From positions 3,720,001-3,784,000 of the forward strand of contig NZ_CP063196.1 in the NCBI RefSeq assembly GCF_003574835.2: 64,000 bases of DNA, written 5' to 3'. Source of the DNA: Thermobifida halotolerans (GTDB lineage: Bacteria > Actinomycetota > Actinomycetes > Streptosporangiales > Streptosporangiaceae). Made by a program: the position numbers and the translations under genes. The notes beneath the pieces are model-generated. The model searched no databases. It was not told the DNA's origin and worked only from the letters and a program-made list of their open reading frames with translations. Each line of letters opens with the position of its first letter. Position 1 is the first letter of the stretch. This document shows, piece by piece, positions 17,214 to 25,193 of the stretch.

Positions 17214-17978
17214 TCAGCCTTCGATGCCGTCGCCGTGCTGGTCGCGGCGCCGGTACAGCAGCAGTCCCCCCGCGCCGACCGCGGTGAGCAGCCCGCCCGT
17301 TCCCGCGAGCAGTGCCAGACCGGGGCCGGTCACCGGCAGCCCGCTGTCGGCTCGGGGCCTGTCGGCGGGGGCGTCGTGGGGCCTGTCGGCGGGAGTCTCC
17401 CCGGGCCCGTCGCCGGGTTCGCTCCCCGGCTCGTGGGGGGTGTCGGCGGGCAGGCAACTGTCGGAGACGTGGGTGAGGGGGCAGTCCGGCAGGGGGGTGT
17501 CCGGCGGCTCGGGGGTCCCGGGGCAGTAGACGTGGTCGTTCTTCACGAAGCAGCCGTCCTCGTCGAGGGGGACGGGGTGCTCGTCGCCCGGGCAGTACAC
17601 CCGGCCGCGGTCGTCATGGTGGAAGAAGCACCCGCCGTCGGTCTCGGTCCAGCCGTCCTCCTCGGGCCCGCAGGGCTCCTCGACGGTGCACCCGTCGACC
17701 GGCGGGTCCTCCTCGCCGCTCTCGCAGCCCTCGTCGGGGCAGGGCGCCGGGGGAGTGTCCTCGGGCGACTCCTCGAGCTCGTCCAGCAGCACGAGGGGGC
17801 CGGACGGGAGCGGCAGCGGGGTGAACGGCACGGTGGGCTCGGCCTCGACGAGCGGGCCGCCCGAGGCCGGGCCGACGTCGTCGGCGAGCGCGGAGGAGGC
17901 CGTGGCCGGGGAGGCGATCCCCGTGCCGACGGCGAGGATCGCGGCGGTCAGTATCCGCCGGATACGGAGGGTGGGCAT
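17214..17978 (-). CDS. Cys-rich secreted protein with LPVTG cell-wall sorting signal
   Basis: A 254-residue exported protein. It has a signal peptide (about 1-32, ending ALA), an acidic proline-rich body, and a sortase signal: LPVTG at 214-218, a hydrophobic stretch and YRRR near the end. A sortase should cleave between Thr and Gly and attach the protein to the cell wall. The middle holds at least ten cysteines in short repeats (GCFF..VYCPG, GCFV..VYCPG), which may form disulfides or bind metal. No enzymatic domain is recognised. It lies directly upstream of the membrane-linked sigma factor, but has its own terminator. ATG 17978 has AAGGAG upstream. Confidence 0.8.
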   Translation of the reverse strand: MPTLRIRRILTAAILAVGTGIASPATASSALADDVGPASGGPLVEAEPTVPFTPLPLPSGPLVLLDELEESPEDTPPAPCPDEGCESGEEDPPVDGCTVEEPCGPEEDGWTETDGGCFFHHDDRGRVYCPGDEHPVPLDEDGCFVKNDHVYCPGTPEPPDTPLPDCPLTHVSDSCLPADTPHEPGSEPGDGPGETPADRPHDAPADRPRADSGLPVTGPGLALLAGTGGLLTAVGAGGLLLYRRRDQHGDGIEG

Positions 17979-18097
17979 CGTCGCGGCTCCTTGGTGTGCG
18001 TCGTTTCTGCGCGTTCACCGGTAAGAGCCACACCGGGGGCCGGGGACAACGGTTTTTCGGCGCGAATCCCGGAAGAATCTTCCCGGCCCCGGAAACG

Positions 18098-18132
18098 CCG
18101 GTGGCGACGGGAGACCCTCCCGTCGCCACCGG
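18098..18132 (-). terminator. Strong hairpin downstream of sseC, first of two
   Basis: A perfect 16-bp stem (CCGGTGGCGACGGGAG with its complement) has a 3-base loop. It is the second structure met by polymerase leaving sseC and probably the main terminator. Confidence 0.7.
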
Positions 18133-18133
18133 T

Positions 18134-18159
18134 GGACGGCCGCGCCGCGACGGCCGTCC
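18134..18159 (-). terminator. Hairpin immediately after sseC, second of two
   Basis: A 9-bp stem (GGACGGCCG with CGGCCGTCC) and an 8-base loop start five bases after the sseC stop codon and adjoin the longer hairpin at 18098-18132. Confidence 0.6.
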
Positions 18160-18164
18160 GACGA

Positions 18165-18467
18165 TCAGGCCTGCACCTGCAGGTCGACGACCTTGCCGGT
18201 CTCGGCGTCCACCGCGTACTCGGCGGTGAAGCCCTTGGAGGCCAGCACCCGGATCTTCCACTCGCCGTCGGCGGCGAAGAAGCGGAAGGTGCCCTCCTCA
18301 CCGGTCACGACCTCACCGACGAAGTCGTCGGAGGCGCTGAGCAGGCGCACGTAGGCGCTGGCGAGCGGCTGGCCGTCCCGGGTCACCGTGCCCTGGATGA
18401 CCGCCTGGTCCCCCGCGTCGACGTCGGCGAGGGCCACTCCCCCGACCGGGGCTCCGCATGTGCTCAC
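18165..18467 (-). CDS. sseC: DUF1416 protein SseC, partner of sulfurtransferase
   Basis: A 100-residue protein of the DUF1416 family, found only in actinobacteria directly after rhodanese-like sulfurtransferase genes (for example cysA2-sseC of Mycobacterium tuberculosis). The body has the beta-sandwich pattern of carboxypeptidase-regulatory-like domains: VIQGTVTRDGQPLASAYVRLL and GTFRFFAADGEWKIRVLA. A Cys lies near the N-terminus. The start is GTG 18467, which overlaps the sseA stop as GTGA, so the two are co-translated. Its exact job in sulfur metabolism is not known. Confidence 0.88.
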   Translation of the reverse strand: MSTCGAPVGGVALADVDAGDQAVIQGTVTRDGQPLASAYVRLLSASDDFVGEVVTGEEGTFRFFAADGEWKIRVLASKGFTAEYAVDAETGKVVDLQVQA

Positions 18468-19303
18468 TTGGCCTCCCCCAGCTCCACCGGGACGCCCACC
18501 AGGGAGCCGTACTCGGTCCAGGAGCCGTCGTAGTTCTTCACGTTCTCCAGCCCCAGCAGCTCGTGCAGGGCGAACCAGGTGTGCGAGGAGCGCTCGCCGA
18601 TCCGGCAGTAGGCGATGATGTCCTTGTCCAGGTCGACCCCGGCCTGCTCGTACAGCTCCTTCAGTTCCTCGTTGGACTTGAAGGTGCCGTCCTCGTTGGC
18701 GGTCTTGGCCCACGGGATGTTGCGGGCGGTCGGGATGTGGCCCGGGCGCTGCGAGGTCTCCTGCGGCAGGTGCGCGGGAGCCAGCAGCTTGCCGGTGAAC
18801 TCGTCGGGCGAGCGGACGTCGACCAGGGCCTTGCTGCCGATCGCGGAGACGACCTCGTCGCGGAAGGCGCGGATGGAGGGGTCCTGCTCCTTGGCGGTGT
18901 AGGTGGTCCTCTCGCGCTGCGGGACCTCCTCGACCAGCTCGCGGGACTCCAGCTCCCACTTCTTGCGGCCGCCGTCGAGCAGGCGCACCTTCTCGTGGCC
19001 GTAGAGCTTGAAGTACCAGTAGGCGTAGGCGGCGAACCAGTTGTTGTTGCCGCCGTAGAGCACGACGGTGTGGTCGTTGGCGATGCCGCGCTCGGACAGC
19101 AGCGCCTCGAAGCCGGCCTTGTCGACGAAGTCGCGACGGACCGGGTCCTGGAGGTCCTTCTTCCAGTCGATCTTGACCGCGTTGCGGATGTGGCCCTTGT
19201 CGTAGGCCGAGGTGTCCTCGTCGACCTCGACGATGACGACATCCGGGTCGTTCAGGTGAGCCTCCACCCAGTCGGCGTCCACCAGGACGTCGGAGCGGCT
19301 CAT
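18464..19303 (-). CDS. sseA: Thiosulfate/3-mercaptopyruvate sulfurtransferase
   Basis: Two-domain rhodanese of 279 residues that transfers sulfane sulfur, probably from thiosulfate to cyanide or thiols. The N-terminal inactive rhodanese domain spans about 5-125 and the active domain about 150-279. The catalytic Cys233 is in AYCRIGERSSHTW; CRIGERS is the loop of actinobacterial CysA/SseA proteins. ATG 19303 is preceded by an ideal AAGGAGG and is preferred over the frame that extends to 19384. It is followed by sseC with overlap. The name cysA2 is used for the mycobacterial counterpart. Confidence 0.92.
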   Translation of the reverse strand: MSRSDVLVDADWVEAHLNDPDVVIVEVDEDTSAYDKGHIRNAVKIDWKKDLQDPVRRDFVDKAGFEALLSERGIANDHTVVLYGGNNNWFAAYAYWYFKLYGHEKVRLLDGGRKKWELESRELVEEVPQRERTTYTAKEQDPSIRAFRDEVVSAIGSKALVDVRSPDEFTGKLLAPAHLPQETSQRPGHIPTARNIPWAKTANEDGTFKSNEELKELYEQAGVDLDKDIIAYCRIGERSSHTWFALHELLGLENVKNYDGSWTEYGSLVGVPVELGEAK

Positions 19304-19861
19304 GGGAACCTCCTTGGTTGTGTTTCTGCTGCTTGACACAGCGTGCGAATCTTCCGGAACGGAACGTCGCCGTCCGGGACGCACTCGTGCCCCCGTTGTC
19401 GTGGCGGGTCGGGTGCGTTGCGCGTCGGGAAGCGGAGAACGGCCCGTGTCACGGGTGTCGTCTCCGCGCGGAGTGGCGCGTGGGAGAGGGTGCGGCGGCG
19501 GGAAGGCCGCGAGGCCGTGAGCGTGGTCGCTCTAACAGGCAGCGTGACAGAGCGCCGTGGCGACACGGCAGAAGTCGACGGCGCGTCGCTTCGTCAAGAG
19601 CGCGTCTGTCAGGAAAGTCACGGAGACGATGTTACGTGCTTGACACTCCGATGTCACGGGTGGGCTGTTTCACAGGCCGCGGGCCGGAGCCGTCCGCCGC
19701 CGCCCGCGGCGGCGAACGCCGGTGGTGCGGGGTTTGCGCGGCAGGCCGGTGCCGCCCGCCGCGACCGCGGCGCCGTGGACGGGGCCGGGAAAGAACATCC
19801 CGCACCACCGGGTGCGGGAGTGGTGCGGGATGTTCTCGGTGTGCGGGCGGACGGCGGCGGG
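19304..19861. other. Intergenic region between sseA and the LmeA-like gene
   Basis: About 560 bases with no convincing gene. It should include the sseA promoter, which I cannot place, and it contains the strong hairpin at 19793-19835 that ends the lmeA-like transcript. Several short frames exist but none has a ribosome site with sensible sequence, and I found no typical cysteine-type leader peptide. Confidence 0.5.
19793..19835 (-). terminator. Terminator with two competing hairpins after the LmeA-like gene
   Basis: A perfect 16-bp inverted repeat (GAACATCCCGCACCAC, complement at 19820-19835) has an 11-base loop. The left arm can also pair with the loop (CCCGCACC with GGTGCGGG) to make a smaller nested hairpin. 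It lies 26 bases after the stop at 19862. Confidence 0.7.
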
Positions 19862-20548
19862 TCAGGCGTCGGAGGAGCCGACGATCTGCACGTCGCTGCC
19901 CACAGCGGTGGCCTGGATGCCGTTCGGCAGCAGTTCCACCTCGGTCACCCTCAGGTCGAAGGGCAGGCGGGGAAGCTGCACCGTGGGCGCGAGCATGGTC
20001 TGCGCCCAGCTCATCGGCACCAGTTCCTCACCCAGTTCGACGTCGCTCGGGGTGACGATGAGGACGTCGTCCTCCACCTCGATCTGGAACCTGCTGGAGA
20101 CGGAGACGCTGAAGCCCTCGTAGGCGAGGTCGCCGGAGATGCGGGGCTCCCCGTTCTCGCTCTCGATCACCACGCCGGGGGGCAGCCGCTTCTGCAGCTC
20201 GCTGTAGGGCAGCAGCACCGTGCCCTCAACGCCTCCGGCCACCACGTTGGGCTGCGACAGCAGGTCGGAGAAGGGGGCCCTGACGTCGGTCAGCGTCACG
20301 TCGACCCGGTCGACCTGCACCTCCTCGACGGTCAGTGCGCCGGTGACCACGTGGATCTCCTGGTATTCCCCGCCGATGGCCTGGTTGAGGAACGGGAAGC
20401 CCCCGATGGTGACCTCCGGTTCGGCCGCCATGTCGTACTGCTGCGCGATCCGCTTGGCGATCTCACTCTCCGCCGCGTAGTGGGACCCGCGGTCGGCGGC
20501 CACCAGCAGCACCAGCAGGAAAATCAGGAAGACGAGGAACTTTCGCAT
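19862..20548 (-). CDS. LmeA-family (DUF2993) phospholipid-binding protein
   Basis: A 228-residue exported protein. An N-terminal membrane anchor or signal (MRKFLVFLIFLLVLLVAADR) is followed by a DUF2993 domain with the conserved segment VTIGGFPFLNQAIGGEYQEI. In mycobacteria LmeA is a periplasmic phosphatidylinositide-binding protein needed for lipomannan elongation. The equivalent function in this organism is an inference. The gene stands alone, with the strong hairpin downstream. Confidence 0.85.
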   Translation of the reverse strand: MRKFLVFLIFLLVLLVAADRGSHYAAESEIAKRIAQQYDMAAEPEVTIGGFPFLNQAIGGEYQEIHVVTGALTVEEVQVDRVDVTLTDVRAPFSDLLSQPNVVAGGVEGTVLLPYSELQKRLPPGVVIESENGEPRISGDLAYEGFSVSVSSRFQIEVEDDVLIVTPSDVELGEELVPMSWAQTMLAPTVQLPRLPFDLRVTEVELLPNGIQATAVGSDVQIVGSSDA

Positions 20549-20730
20549 CGGGCTTCCAGCACACTCCGTAGATTCAGCGAGCCACGCTGCGCTTCGAACG
20601 CACCGGACCCGGGTATCGCTAGGAGATTACTTCAGTCGTCCGGTTGGTCCGGATCCGCGGTGGAGTATCCCAGTGAACTTTGAGGAAGCACCCAGCTTCG
20701 GGAGCCTGCCGTCGGGTGCCCCGGCCGGGA

Positions 20731-21936
20731 TCAGTGCGGCATCAGCATGTCGGGGAGGTTGTCGGCCGCCGACGCCCCCGCCAGGGACAGCTCGATGACG
20801 TTGGTGGCCACGATGTGGCGGACGCAGCGCCGCGCGAAGTCGATCACGTGCGGCTGCTGCTCGTGTTCCTCGTAGGCCAGGCGGTCGCGGTAGATGGCGT
20901 AGACGATGCGCTGCTGCGGAGAGCTGGGCACGGTGTGGCAGGCGTACAGGAGCGTGTCGGGCTCCAGTCGGCTGACCTCGTCGACGACCTCGTCCACGCA
21001 GTCGTCGAAGGCCGCCTCGTGGCCCTCTTTCAGCGTGTAGATGGTGATGATCCCCTGGACCTTGGGGGCTCTGCGCGGTTCGGGCTCCGGGGCGTCGAAG
21101 TCGCCGGGTTCGGCCCTGCGCCGCCCGCGTCGCACCGGCTCCTCGTCGAAGTCGTCGTGGTCGGCTCTGCGCCGTCTGCGTCGCACCGGCTCCTCCTCGT
21201 CTTCCTCGTCGGGGTCGTCGTCGAAGAACTCGTCCTCGTCGCGGTCACGGCCCCTGCCCCTGCGCCGGCCGCCGCGACGCGGCGGGGCGCTCGCCCTGAG
21301 CACCGCGACCCACAGCGCGCTCACCGCTCCCAGCATCATGAGCTGGCCGAGCGGGCCCAGTCCGAACCGGCTGACGAGGATCTCCAGCAGTGCCGCCAGC
21401 GCCACCAGTCCCAGCACGCCCAGTTCGTGCCGTCCCCGCGCCGGCGCCTCGGGCATGCGCCGTGCCGCCGAGACCGCCGCGGTCAGCAGCGCCACCAGGA
21501 CGAACAGGTGCACGAGCGCGAGGACGCCCATCGGGATCGCGTCGTAGTGCTCCGACGCGGCCGGATAGCCGCTGTCGAAGCGTCCGCGCAGCCGGTCCAG
21601 GCTGAGGACCACCAGCGGGACGACGGTCAGCGTGGTGACCACCAGACGCGTTCCGAACCGGCCTCTGGGCGACTCCACCGCGTACTCGACGGCTCCCCAC
21701 CCCAGGAACAGCGGTCCCAGCAGGCCCACACCGATCTGGAGGATGCGGAAGGTGGCGTTGGAGAAGTCCAGGAGGGCGGCGGGGAAGGCCGCGCTGAGCG
21801 CGACCGTGGTCGCCACCGCGGCCGTCACCCAGACGACGGTGGCGATTCCCGGATACCGATAAGCACGCGCGCCGAGCGCCGCGGTGGCGCTCCAGGCCAC
21901 CAGGGCGCAGACGAATGCAAGTCCTACCTCGACCAT
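20731..21936 (-). CDS. Membrane protein with C-terminal antibiotic-biosynthesis-monooxygenase-like domain
   Basis: A protein of about 401 residues. The first 230 residues hold around seven hydrophobic helices. A cytoplasmic linker, about 80 residues, is very rich in Arg, Asp and Glu (runs such as FFDDDPDEEDEEE and two similar PVRR(R/G)RRRA copies). The C-terminal domain (about 305-401) reads like an ABM ferredoxin-like fold: IITIYTLKEGHEAAFDDCVDEVVDEV, LLYACHTVPSSPQQRIVYAIYRDRLAYEEHE. Such small domains are usually free-standing. Start ATG 21936 is chosen because it opens directly into the first helix; ATG 21972 and others lie upstream. The role is unknown. Confidence 0.7.
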   Translation of the reverse strand: MVEVGLAFVCALVAWSATAALGARAYRYPGIATVVWVTAAVATTVALSAAFPAALLDFSNATFRILQIGVGLLGPLFLGWGAVEYAVESPRGRFGTRLVVTTLTVVPLVVLSLDRLRGRFDSGYPAASEHYDAIPMGVLALVHLFVLVALLTAAVSAARRMPEAPARGRHELGVLGLVALAALLEILVSRFGLGPLGQLMMLGAVSALWVAVLRASAPPRRGGRRRGRGRDRDEDEFFDDDPDEEDEEEPVRRRRRRADHDDFDEEPVRRGRRRAEPGDFDAPEPEPRRAPKVQGIITIYTLKEGHEAAFDDCVDEVVDEVSRLEPDTLLYACHTVPSSPQQRIVYAIYRDRLAYEEHEQQPHVIDFARRCVRHIVATNVIELSLAGASAADNLPDMLMPH

Positions 21937-22109
21937 CCCGACAATGATGCTGCACTTTTCGGACGGAACGCGCATTCGGTTCCGGAGCAATCCAACCCAG
22001 GAGTGGGATCATTCTGGCATATCGGTCATTTTTGACAGGGATATGTGACTTACCTCACTCCCCATGTCTTCGGGTTCCCCAACCGCGACCCACCCGCCAT
22101 CCCTGCCCG

Positions 22110-22115
22110 TAGGCT
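22110..22115 (+). promoter_or_regulatory. -10 box (TAGGCT) of the HAD gene, probable leaderless transcript
   Basis: TAGGCT ends seven bases before ATG 22123 and no Shine-Dalgarno is present. Confidence 0.5.
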
Positions 22116-22122
22116 CGTCTCC

Positions 22123-23016
22123 ATGTGGAGCCGTCTCCGAGACCGTGACCACGGCCGCACCGCGCTCGCCGGAGCGGCCTCCGCCACGGCAGCCGCCAAC
22201 ACCCTCGTCCACACGGACGACGCGCACGCCTCCGACGAGCGTGCCGATCCCCACAGAACCGCCGCCTTCTTCGACGTGGACAACACGCTCATGCGCGGCG
22301 CGTCCATCTACCACTTCGCCCGCGGACTGGCCGCACGCGACCTGTTCACCACCCGTGACCTCCTCCGGTTCGGCTGGGGGCAGATGGTCTTCCGGATCAG
22401 CGGCTCCGAGCAGCGCAACCACATCAACGCCGCACGCGAGGCGGCCCTGGCGTTCGTGGCCGGGCACAAGGTCGACGACCTGGTCACGCTGTGCGAGGAG
22501 ATCTACGACGAGACCATGGCCGACCGCATCTGGGAGGGCGCGCGGCGGCTGGTGCGGCGCCACCTCGACGCCGGACAGCGGGTCTGGCTGGTCACCGCGA
22601 CCCCGGTGGAGCTCGCCGACATCATCAAACGCCGCCTCGGACTCACCGGCGCACTGGGCACGGTCGCCGAGTCCGTGGACGGCGTGTACACGGGCCGCCT
22701 GGTGGGCGACCTGCTGCACGGCCCCGCCAAGGCCGAGGCGGTCCGCGCGCTCGCGGAGCTGGAGAACCTCGACCTCACCCGGTGCACCGCCTACAGCGAC
22801 TCCTACAACGACCTTCCGCTGCTGTCCCTGGTGGGCCACCCCAACGCGGTCAACCCCGACGACGACCTGCAACGGCACGCCCACACGCACGGCTGGCCCG
22901 TGCACGACTTCCGCAGGCACCGCACCGCGCTGACCGTCGGCCTGCCCTCCGCGATGGCGGGAGCGGTGGCGGGCGGGGTCCTGGTGGGCCTGCTACGCCG
23001 CCGCAGACCCCTCTGA
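22123..23016 (+). CDS. HAD-IB family phosphatase, membrane-anchored
   Basis: A 297-residue hydrolase of the SerB-like HAD subfamily IB. The nucleophile motif FFDVDNTLM has Asp51 and Asp53; motif II is VWLVTATP; the C-terminal acidic motif is [11 protein letters not shown]. The last 30 residues form a hydrophobic glycine/alanine helix ending in LRRRRPL, so it is probably held in the membrane. Relatives act on phosphoserine or phospholipids, and the substrate here is not known. The start is leaderless-type. A longer frame from 22045 is rejected because it would place the start before TAGGCT. Confidence 0.82.
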   Translation: MWSRLRDRDHGRTALAGAASATAAANTLVHTDDAHASDERADPHRTAAFFDVDNTLMRGASIYHFARGLAARDLFTTRDLLRFGWGQMVFRISGSEQRNHINAAREAALAFVAGHKVDDLVTLCEEIYDETMADRIWEGARRLVRRHLDAGQRVWLVTATPVELADIIKRRLGLTGALGTVAESVDGVYTGRLVGDLLHGPAKAEAVRALAELENLDLTRCTAYSDSYNDLPLLSLVGHPNAVNPDDDLQRHAHTHGWPVHDFRRHRTALTVGLPSAMAGAVAGGVLVGLLRRRRPL

Positions 23017-23059
23017 GCGGCGGTCACGGCGCGCCGCCCGGAGAGGCGGGGAGGCCGCG

Positions 23060-23085
23060 GCGCGCCGCTCAGGCGCGCCGCTCAG
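23060..23085. repeat. 13-bp tandem duplication at the 3' end of the epimerase gene
   Basis: GCGCGCCGCTCAG occurs twice in direct succession (23060-23072 and 23073-23085). The second copy contains the epimerase stop codon, so the duplication may have copied or created the end of the gene. Confidence 0.7.
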
Positions 23086-24083
23086 GCGCGGCGCAGCGGG
23101 CGGCGCCGACGGCGGGCCGGGACCGTGCGCGACACCGCGCACCCGGCCACGTAACTGTCGAAGGCCTCCTGCGAGGTGTAGGTCGGCGACCAGTCGAGGG
23201 CGCGCTGCACCGCGCTGCAGTCCAGGAGGCGGCCGGAGTCCAACTGCCGCAGCCGCTCGGGGGAGTAGTCGAGCCGTCGGCGGCCCGCCAGGCTGCCCAG
23301 TACCCGCAGCCCCGGTTCGGGCACCGGCAGCATCATGGACCGCCCGGCCCGGCGCAGGCACTGCGACAGCGGGATCGCGTCCGGGGCGGCCACGTCGAAG
23401 ACGCCGTCGCGGTCGGTGAGCGCCATCCTGCGGATGACCTCGACCCCGTCCTCCTCGTGCAGGAACTGCATCCGGGGGTCGTGGCCCCGCAGCACCGGCA
23501 CCAGACGCCGCTCCAGGTACTGGGTGAGCGGAGACTCCACCGACGGCCCCATGAGATCGGCGAGGCGCAGCACCGCGATGGACAGGTCGGGCCGTCGGCG
23601 GCCGAGACCGCGCACATAGCGCTCCGACACGGCGGCCTCGGTGAGTTCTCTCGGTCGCGCCGTCCTCCGGACGCGGATCCTCTCGGCGTCCGGAACCTCC
23701 TGGCGCGGCTCGTGCGCACAGCCGTAGACCGCGGCCGTGGAGCGGACGACGAGCCGCCGCACGCTGCTGGACCGCTGGCACGCCTCCAGCAACTGCATCG
23801 TGCCCAGGACGTTGTTCTCCGCCGTCCGCGCACGCCCCGCCGTCTGCGGCGCGACGGCCAACCGGAGATGAAGGACGGTGTCGGCGCCCGAATCCCGTAC
23901 GGCCGCGGCGACACCGCCGCCGTGCAACCCGGCCCGGACGAACTCCGTCCGTCCCAGCGGATGCTCGGGCGCCGCGGAGTCGACGCCGATGACTCGTTCC
24001 ACGTCGGGGTGGTCCTGCAGGGCGGTTGCGACTCTGGCCCCCAGATAACCCGAGACCCCGGTGACAAGCACGACGCGGGCCAT
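23082..24083 (-). CDS. NAD(P)-dependent epimerase/dehydratase-like protein
   Basis: A 333-residue protein of the extended short-chain dehydrogenase family. The dinucleotide motif VLVTGVSGYLGARV is at 5-18, and an ENNVLGTMQLLEAC stretch follows. The usual active-site YxxxK appears as SERYVRGLG, where the Tyr is present but the Lys is missing, so it may bind NAD without ordinary catalysis. Its C-terminus is very rich in arginine. It is divergent from nothing obvious; the bS22 gene lies upstream on the same strand. Function unknown. Confidence 0.78.
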   Translation of the reverse strand: MARVVLVTGVSGYLGARVATALQDHPDVERVIGVDSAAPEHPLGRTEFVRAGLHGGGVAAAVRDSGADTVLHLRLAVAPQTAGRARTAENNVLGTMQLLEACQRSSSVRRLVVRSTAAVYGCAHEPRQEVPDAERIRVRRTARPRELTEAAVSERYVRGLGRRRPDLSIAVLRLADLMGPSVESPLTQYLERRLVPVLRGHDPRMQFLHEEDGVEVIRRMALTDRDGVFDVAAPDAIPLSQCLRRAGRSMMLPVPEPGLRVLGSLAGRRRLDYSPERLRQLDSGRLLDCSAVQRALDWSPTYTSQEAFDSYVAGCAVSRTVPARRRRRPLRRA

Positions 24084-24202
24084 ATCGACGACTCCTTCAA
24101 CGGGCGGAGGTGGCGGAGGAGGGTTGTCTCCGCGTCGCTCGCAACCACCACACCCGCCGTGAGGGGAACCGGTCCTCGCGACACGTCCGCGGAGAGACAG
24201 GC

Positions 24203-24301
24203 CTACTTCTTGTTGCGGCGTGCGATACGGGTCTTCTTGAGCAGCTTGCGGTGCTTCTTCTTCGCCATGCGCTTGCGACGCTTCTTGATGACCGAACCCA
24301 T
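24203..24301 (-). CDS. Small ribosomal subunit protein bS22 (32 residues)
   Basis: A 32-residue, extremely basic peptide ([19 protein letters not shown] at the start) of the AURKAIP1/Cox24 type. It resembles bS22, a small protein seen in the 30S subunit of mycobacterial ribosomes near the decoding centre. The longer frame from 24394 is not credible, since ATG 24301 has a good GAGGTGA site and the homologous peptide begins MGSVIKK. It is easily missed by gene callers. Confidence 0.85.
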   Translation of the reverse strand: MGSVIKKRRKRMAKKKHRKLLKKTRIARRNKK

Positions 24302-24516
24302 GGGATCACCTCGGTTGCACAATCGGTGGAAAGAGCATGACGGCGTGACACGGGACAGGGGACCGATCCGCCGTCGGGGCGGGTGCGGCGGCACGCGACA
24401 CGCGGCCCGACACCCGGGTGAGCCGCCTCGTCCGAAGCGGCGCCCAAAAAACTAGCCTACCCTCTCCGTCCGCGGGACGAACGCGGCCGTTTCCTCCTCG
24501 GCCCGGAACGGGCAGC

Positions 24517-25152
24517 TCAGGCCCCCGGTATGGCGGAACTGCCGGGGTACAGGGACGCCGCCGGTTCGGCGTAGGAGACGGCGACCAGTCGCTCCTCCTC
24601 GAAGGTCAGCGAGGTGACACTGGCCAGGTTGCACTGGCGTCGGTCCGGACGGTGCCACAGGCGCTGCTTCTCGGCGGCGCGCCGGATGACCCAGATGGGG
24701 AGCTGGTGGCTGACGCACACCGCCTCGCGCCCCCACGCCTCCTTGCGCACGTGGCGGACGACCTCGCTCATGCGCCGCACGATCGCGCGGTACGGCTCGC
24801 CCCAGGAGGGCAGGAACGGGTTGTACAGCCTGCTCCAGATGCGCGGGTCGGCGATCGAGCGGGAGGTGAAGGGCTTTCCCTCGAAGCGGTTGGCGGCCTC
24901 CAGCAGCCGCGCGTCGAGATGGACCTGCAGGTCGAGCCCGGTGGAGATCGGCTCGGCGGTCTCCTGCGCCCGTTCCAGCGGCGAGGAGTACAGCACCGCG
25001 ACGTCACGGTCGGAGAGCCACTCCGCCGCGAGTTCGGCCATCTGGCGTCCCCGCTCGCTGAGATGGAAGTCGGGAAGCCTCCCGTAGAGGATTCCCTCGG
25101 GATTGTGCACCTCACCGTGGCGCAGCAGGTGGATGACGGTGGTCGTGGACAT
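24517..25152 (-). CDS. Histidine phosphatase family protein (phosphoglycerate mutase-like)
   Basis: A 211-residue enzyme of the branch 1 histidine phosphatase superfamily. The phosphoacceptor motif LLRHGEVHNPEG is at about residues 9-20, the second catalytic portion is LYSSPLERAQETAEPI, and VCVSHQLPIWVIRR carries the second active-site His. It is likely a phosphatase for a small metabolite rather than a glycolytic mutase, but the substrate is open. It lies 41 bases downstream of the LysR gene and may be transcribed with it. ATG 25152 matches the family start. Confidence 0.85.
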   Translation of the reverse strand: MSTTTVIHLLRHGEVHNPEGILYGRLPDFHLSERGRQMAELAAEWLSDRDVAVLYSSPLERAQETAEPISTGLDLQVHLDARLLEAANRFEGKPFTSRSIADPRIWSRLYNPFLPSWGEPYRAIVRRMSEVVRHVRKEAWGREAVCVSHQLPIWVIRRAAEKQRLWHRPDRRQCNLASVTSLTFEEERLVAVSYAEPAASLYPGSSAIPGA

Positions 25153-25193
25153 GGCGCCGGACCGCTTTCCTTCTGGTTCGTTCCTGGCCCGGT

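Noticed and set aside
19304-19700. Cysteine-type leader peptide upstream of sseA
   Set aside because: No short frame with the usual Arg-His-Val-Asp-Leu-type sequence and ribosome site was found.
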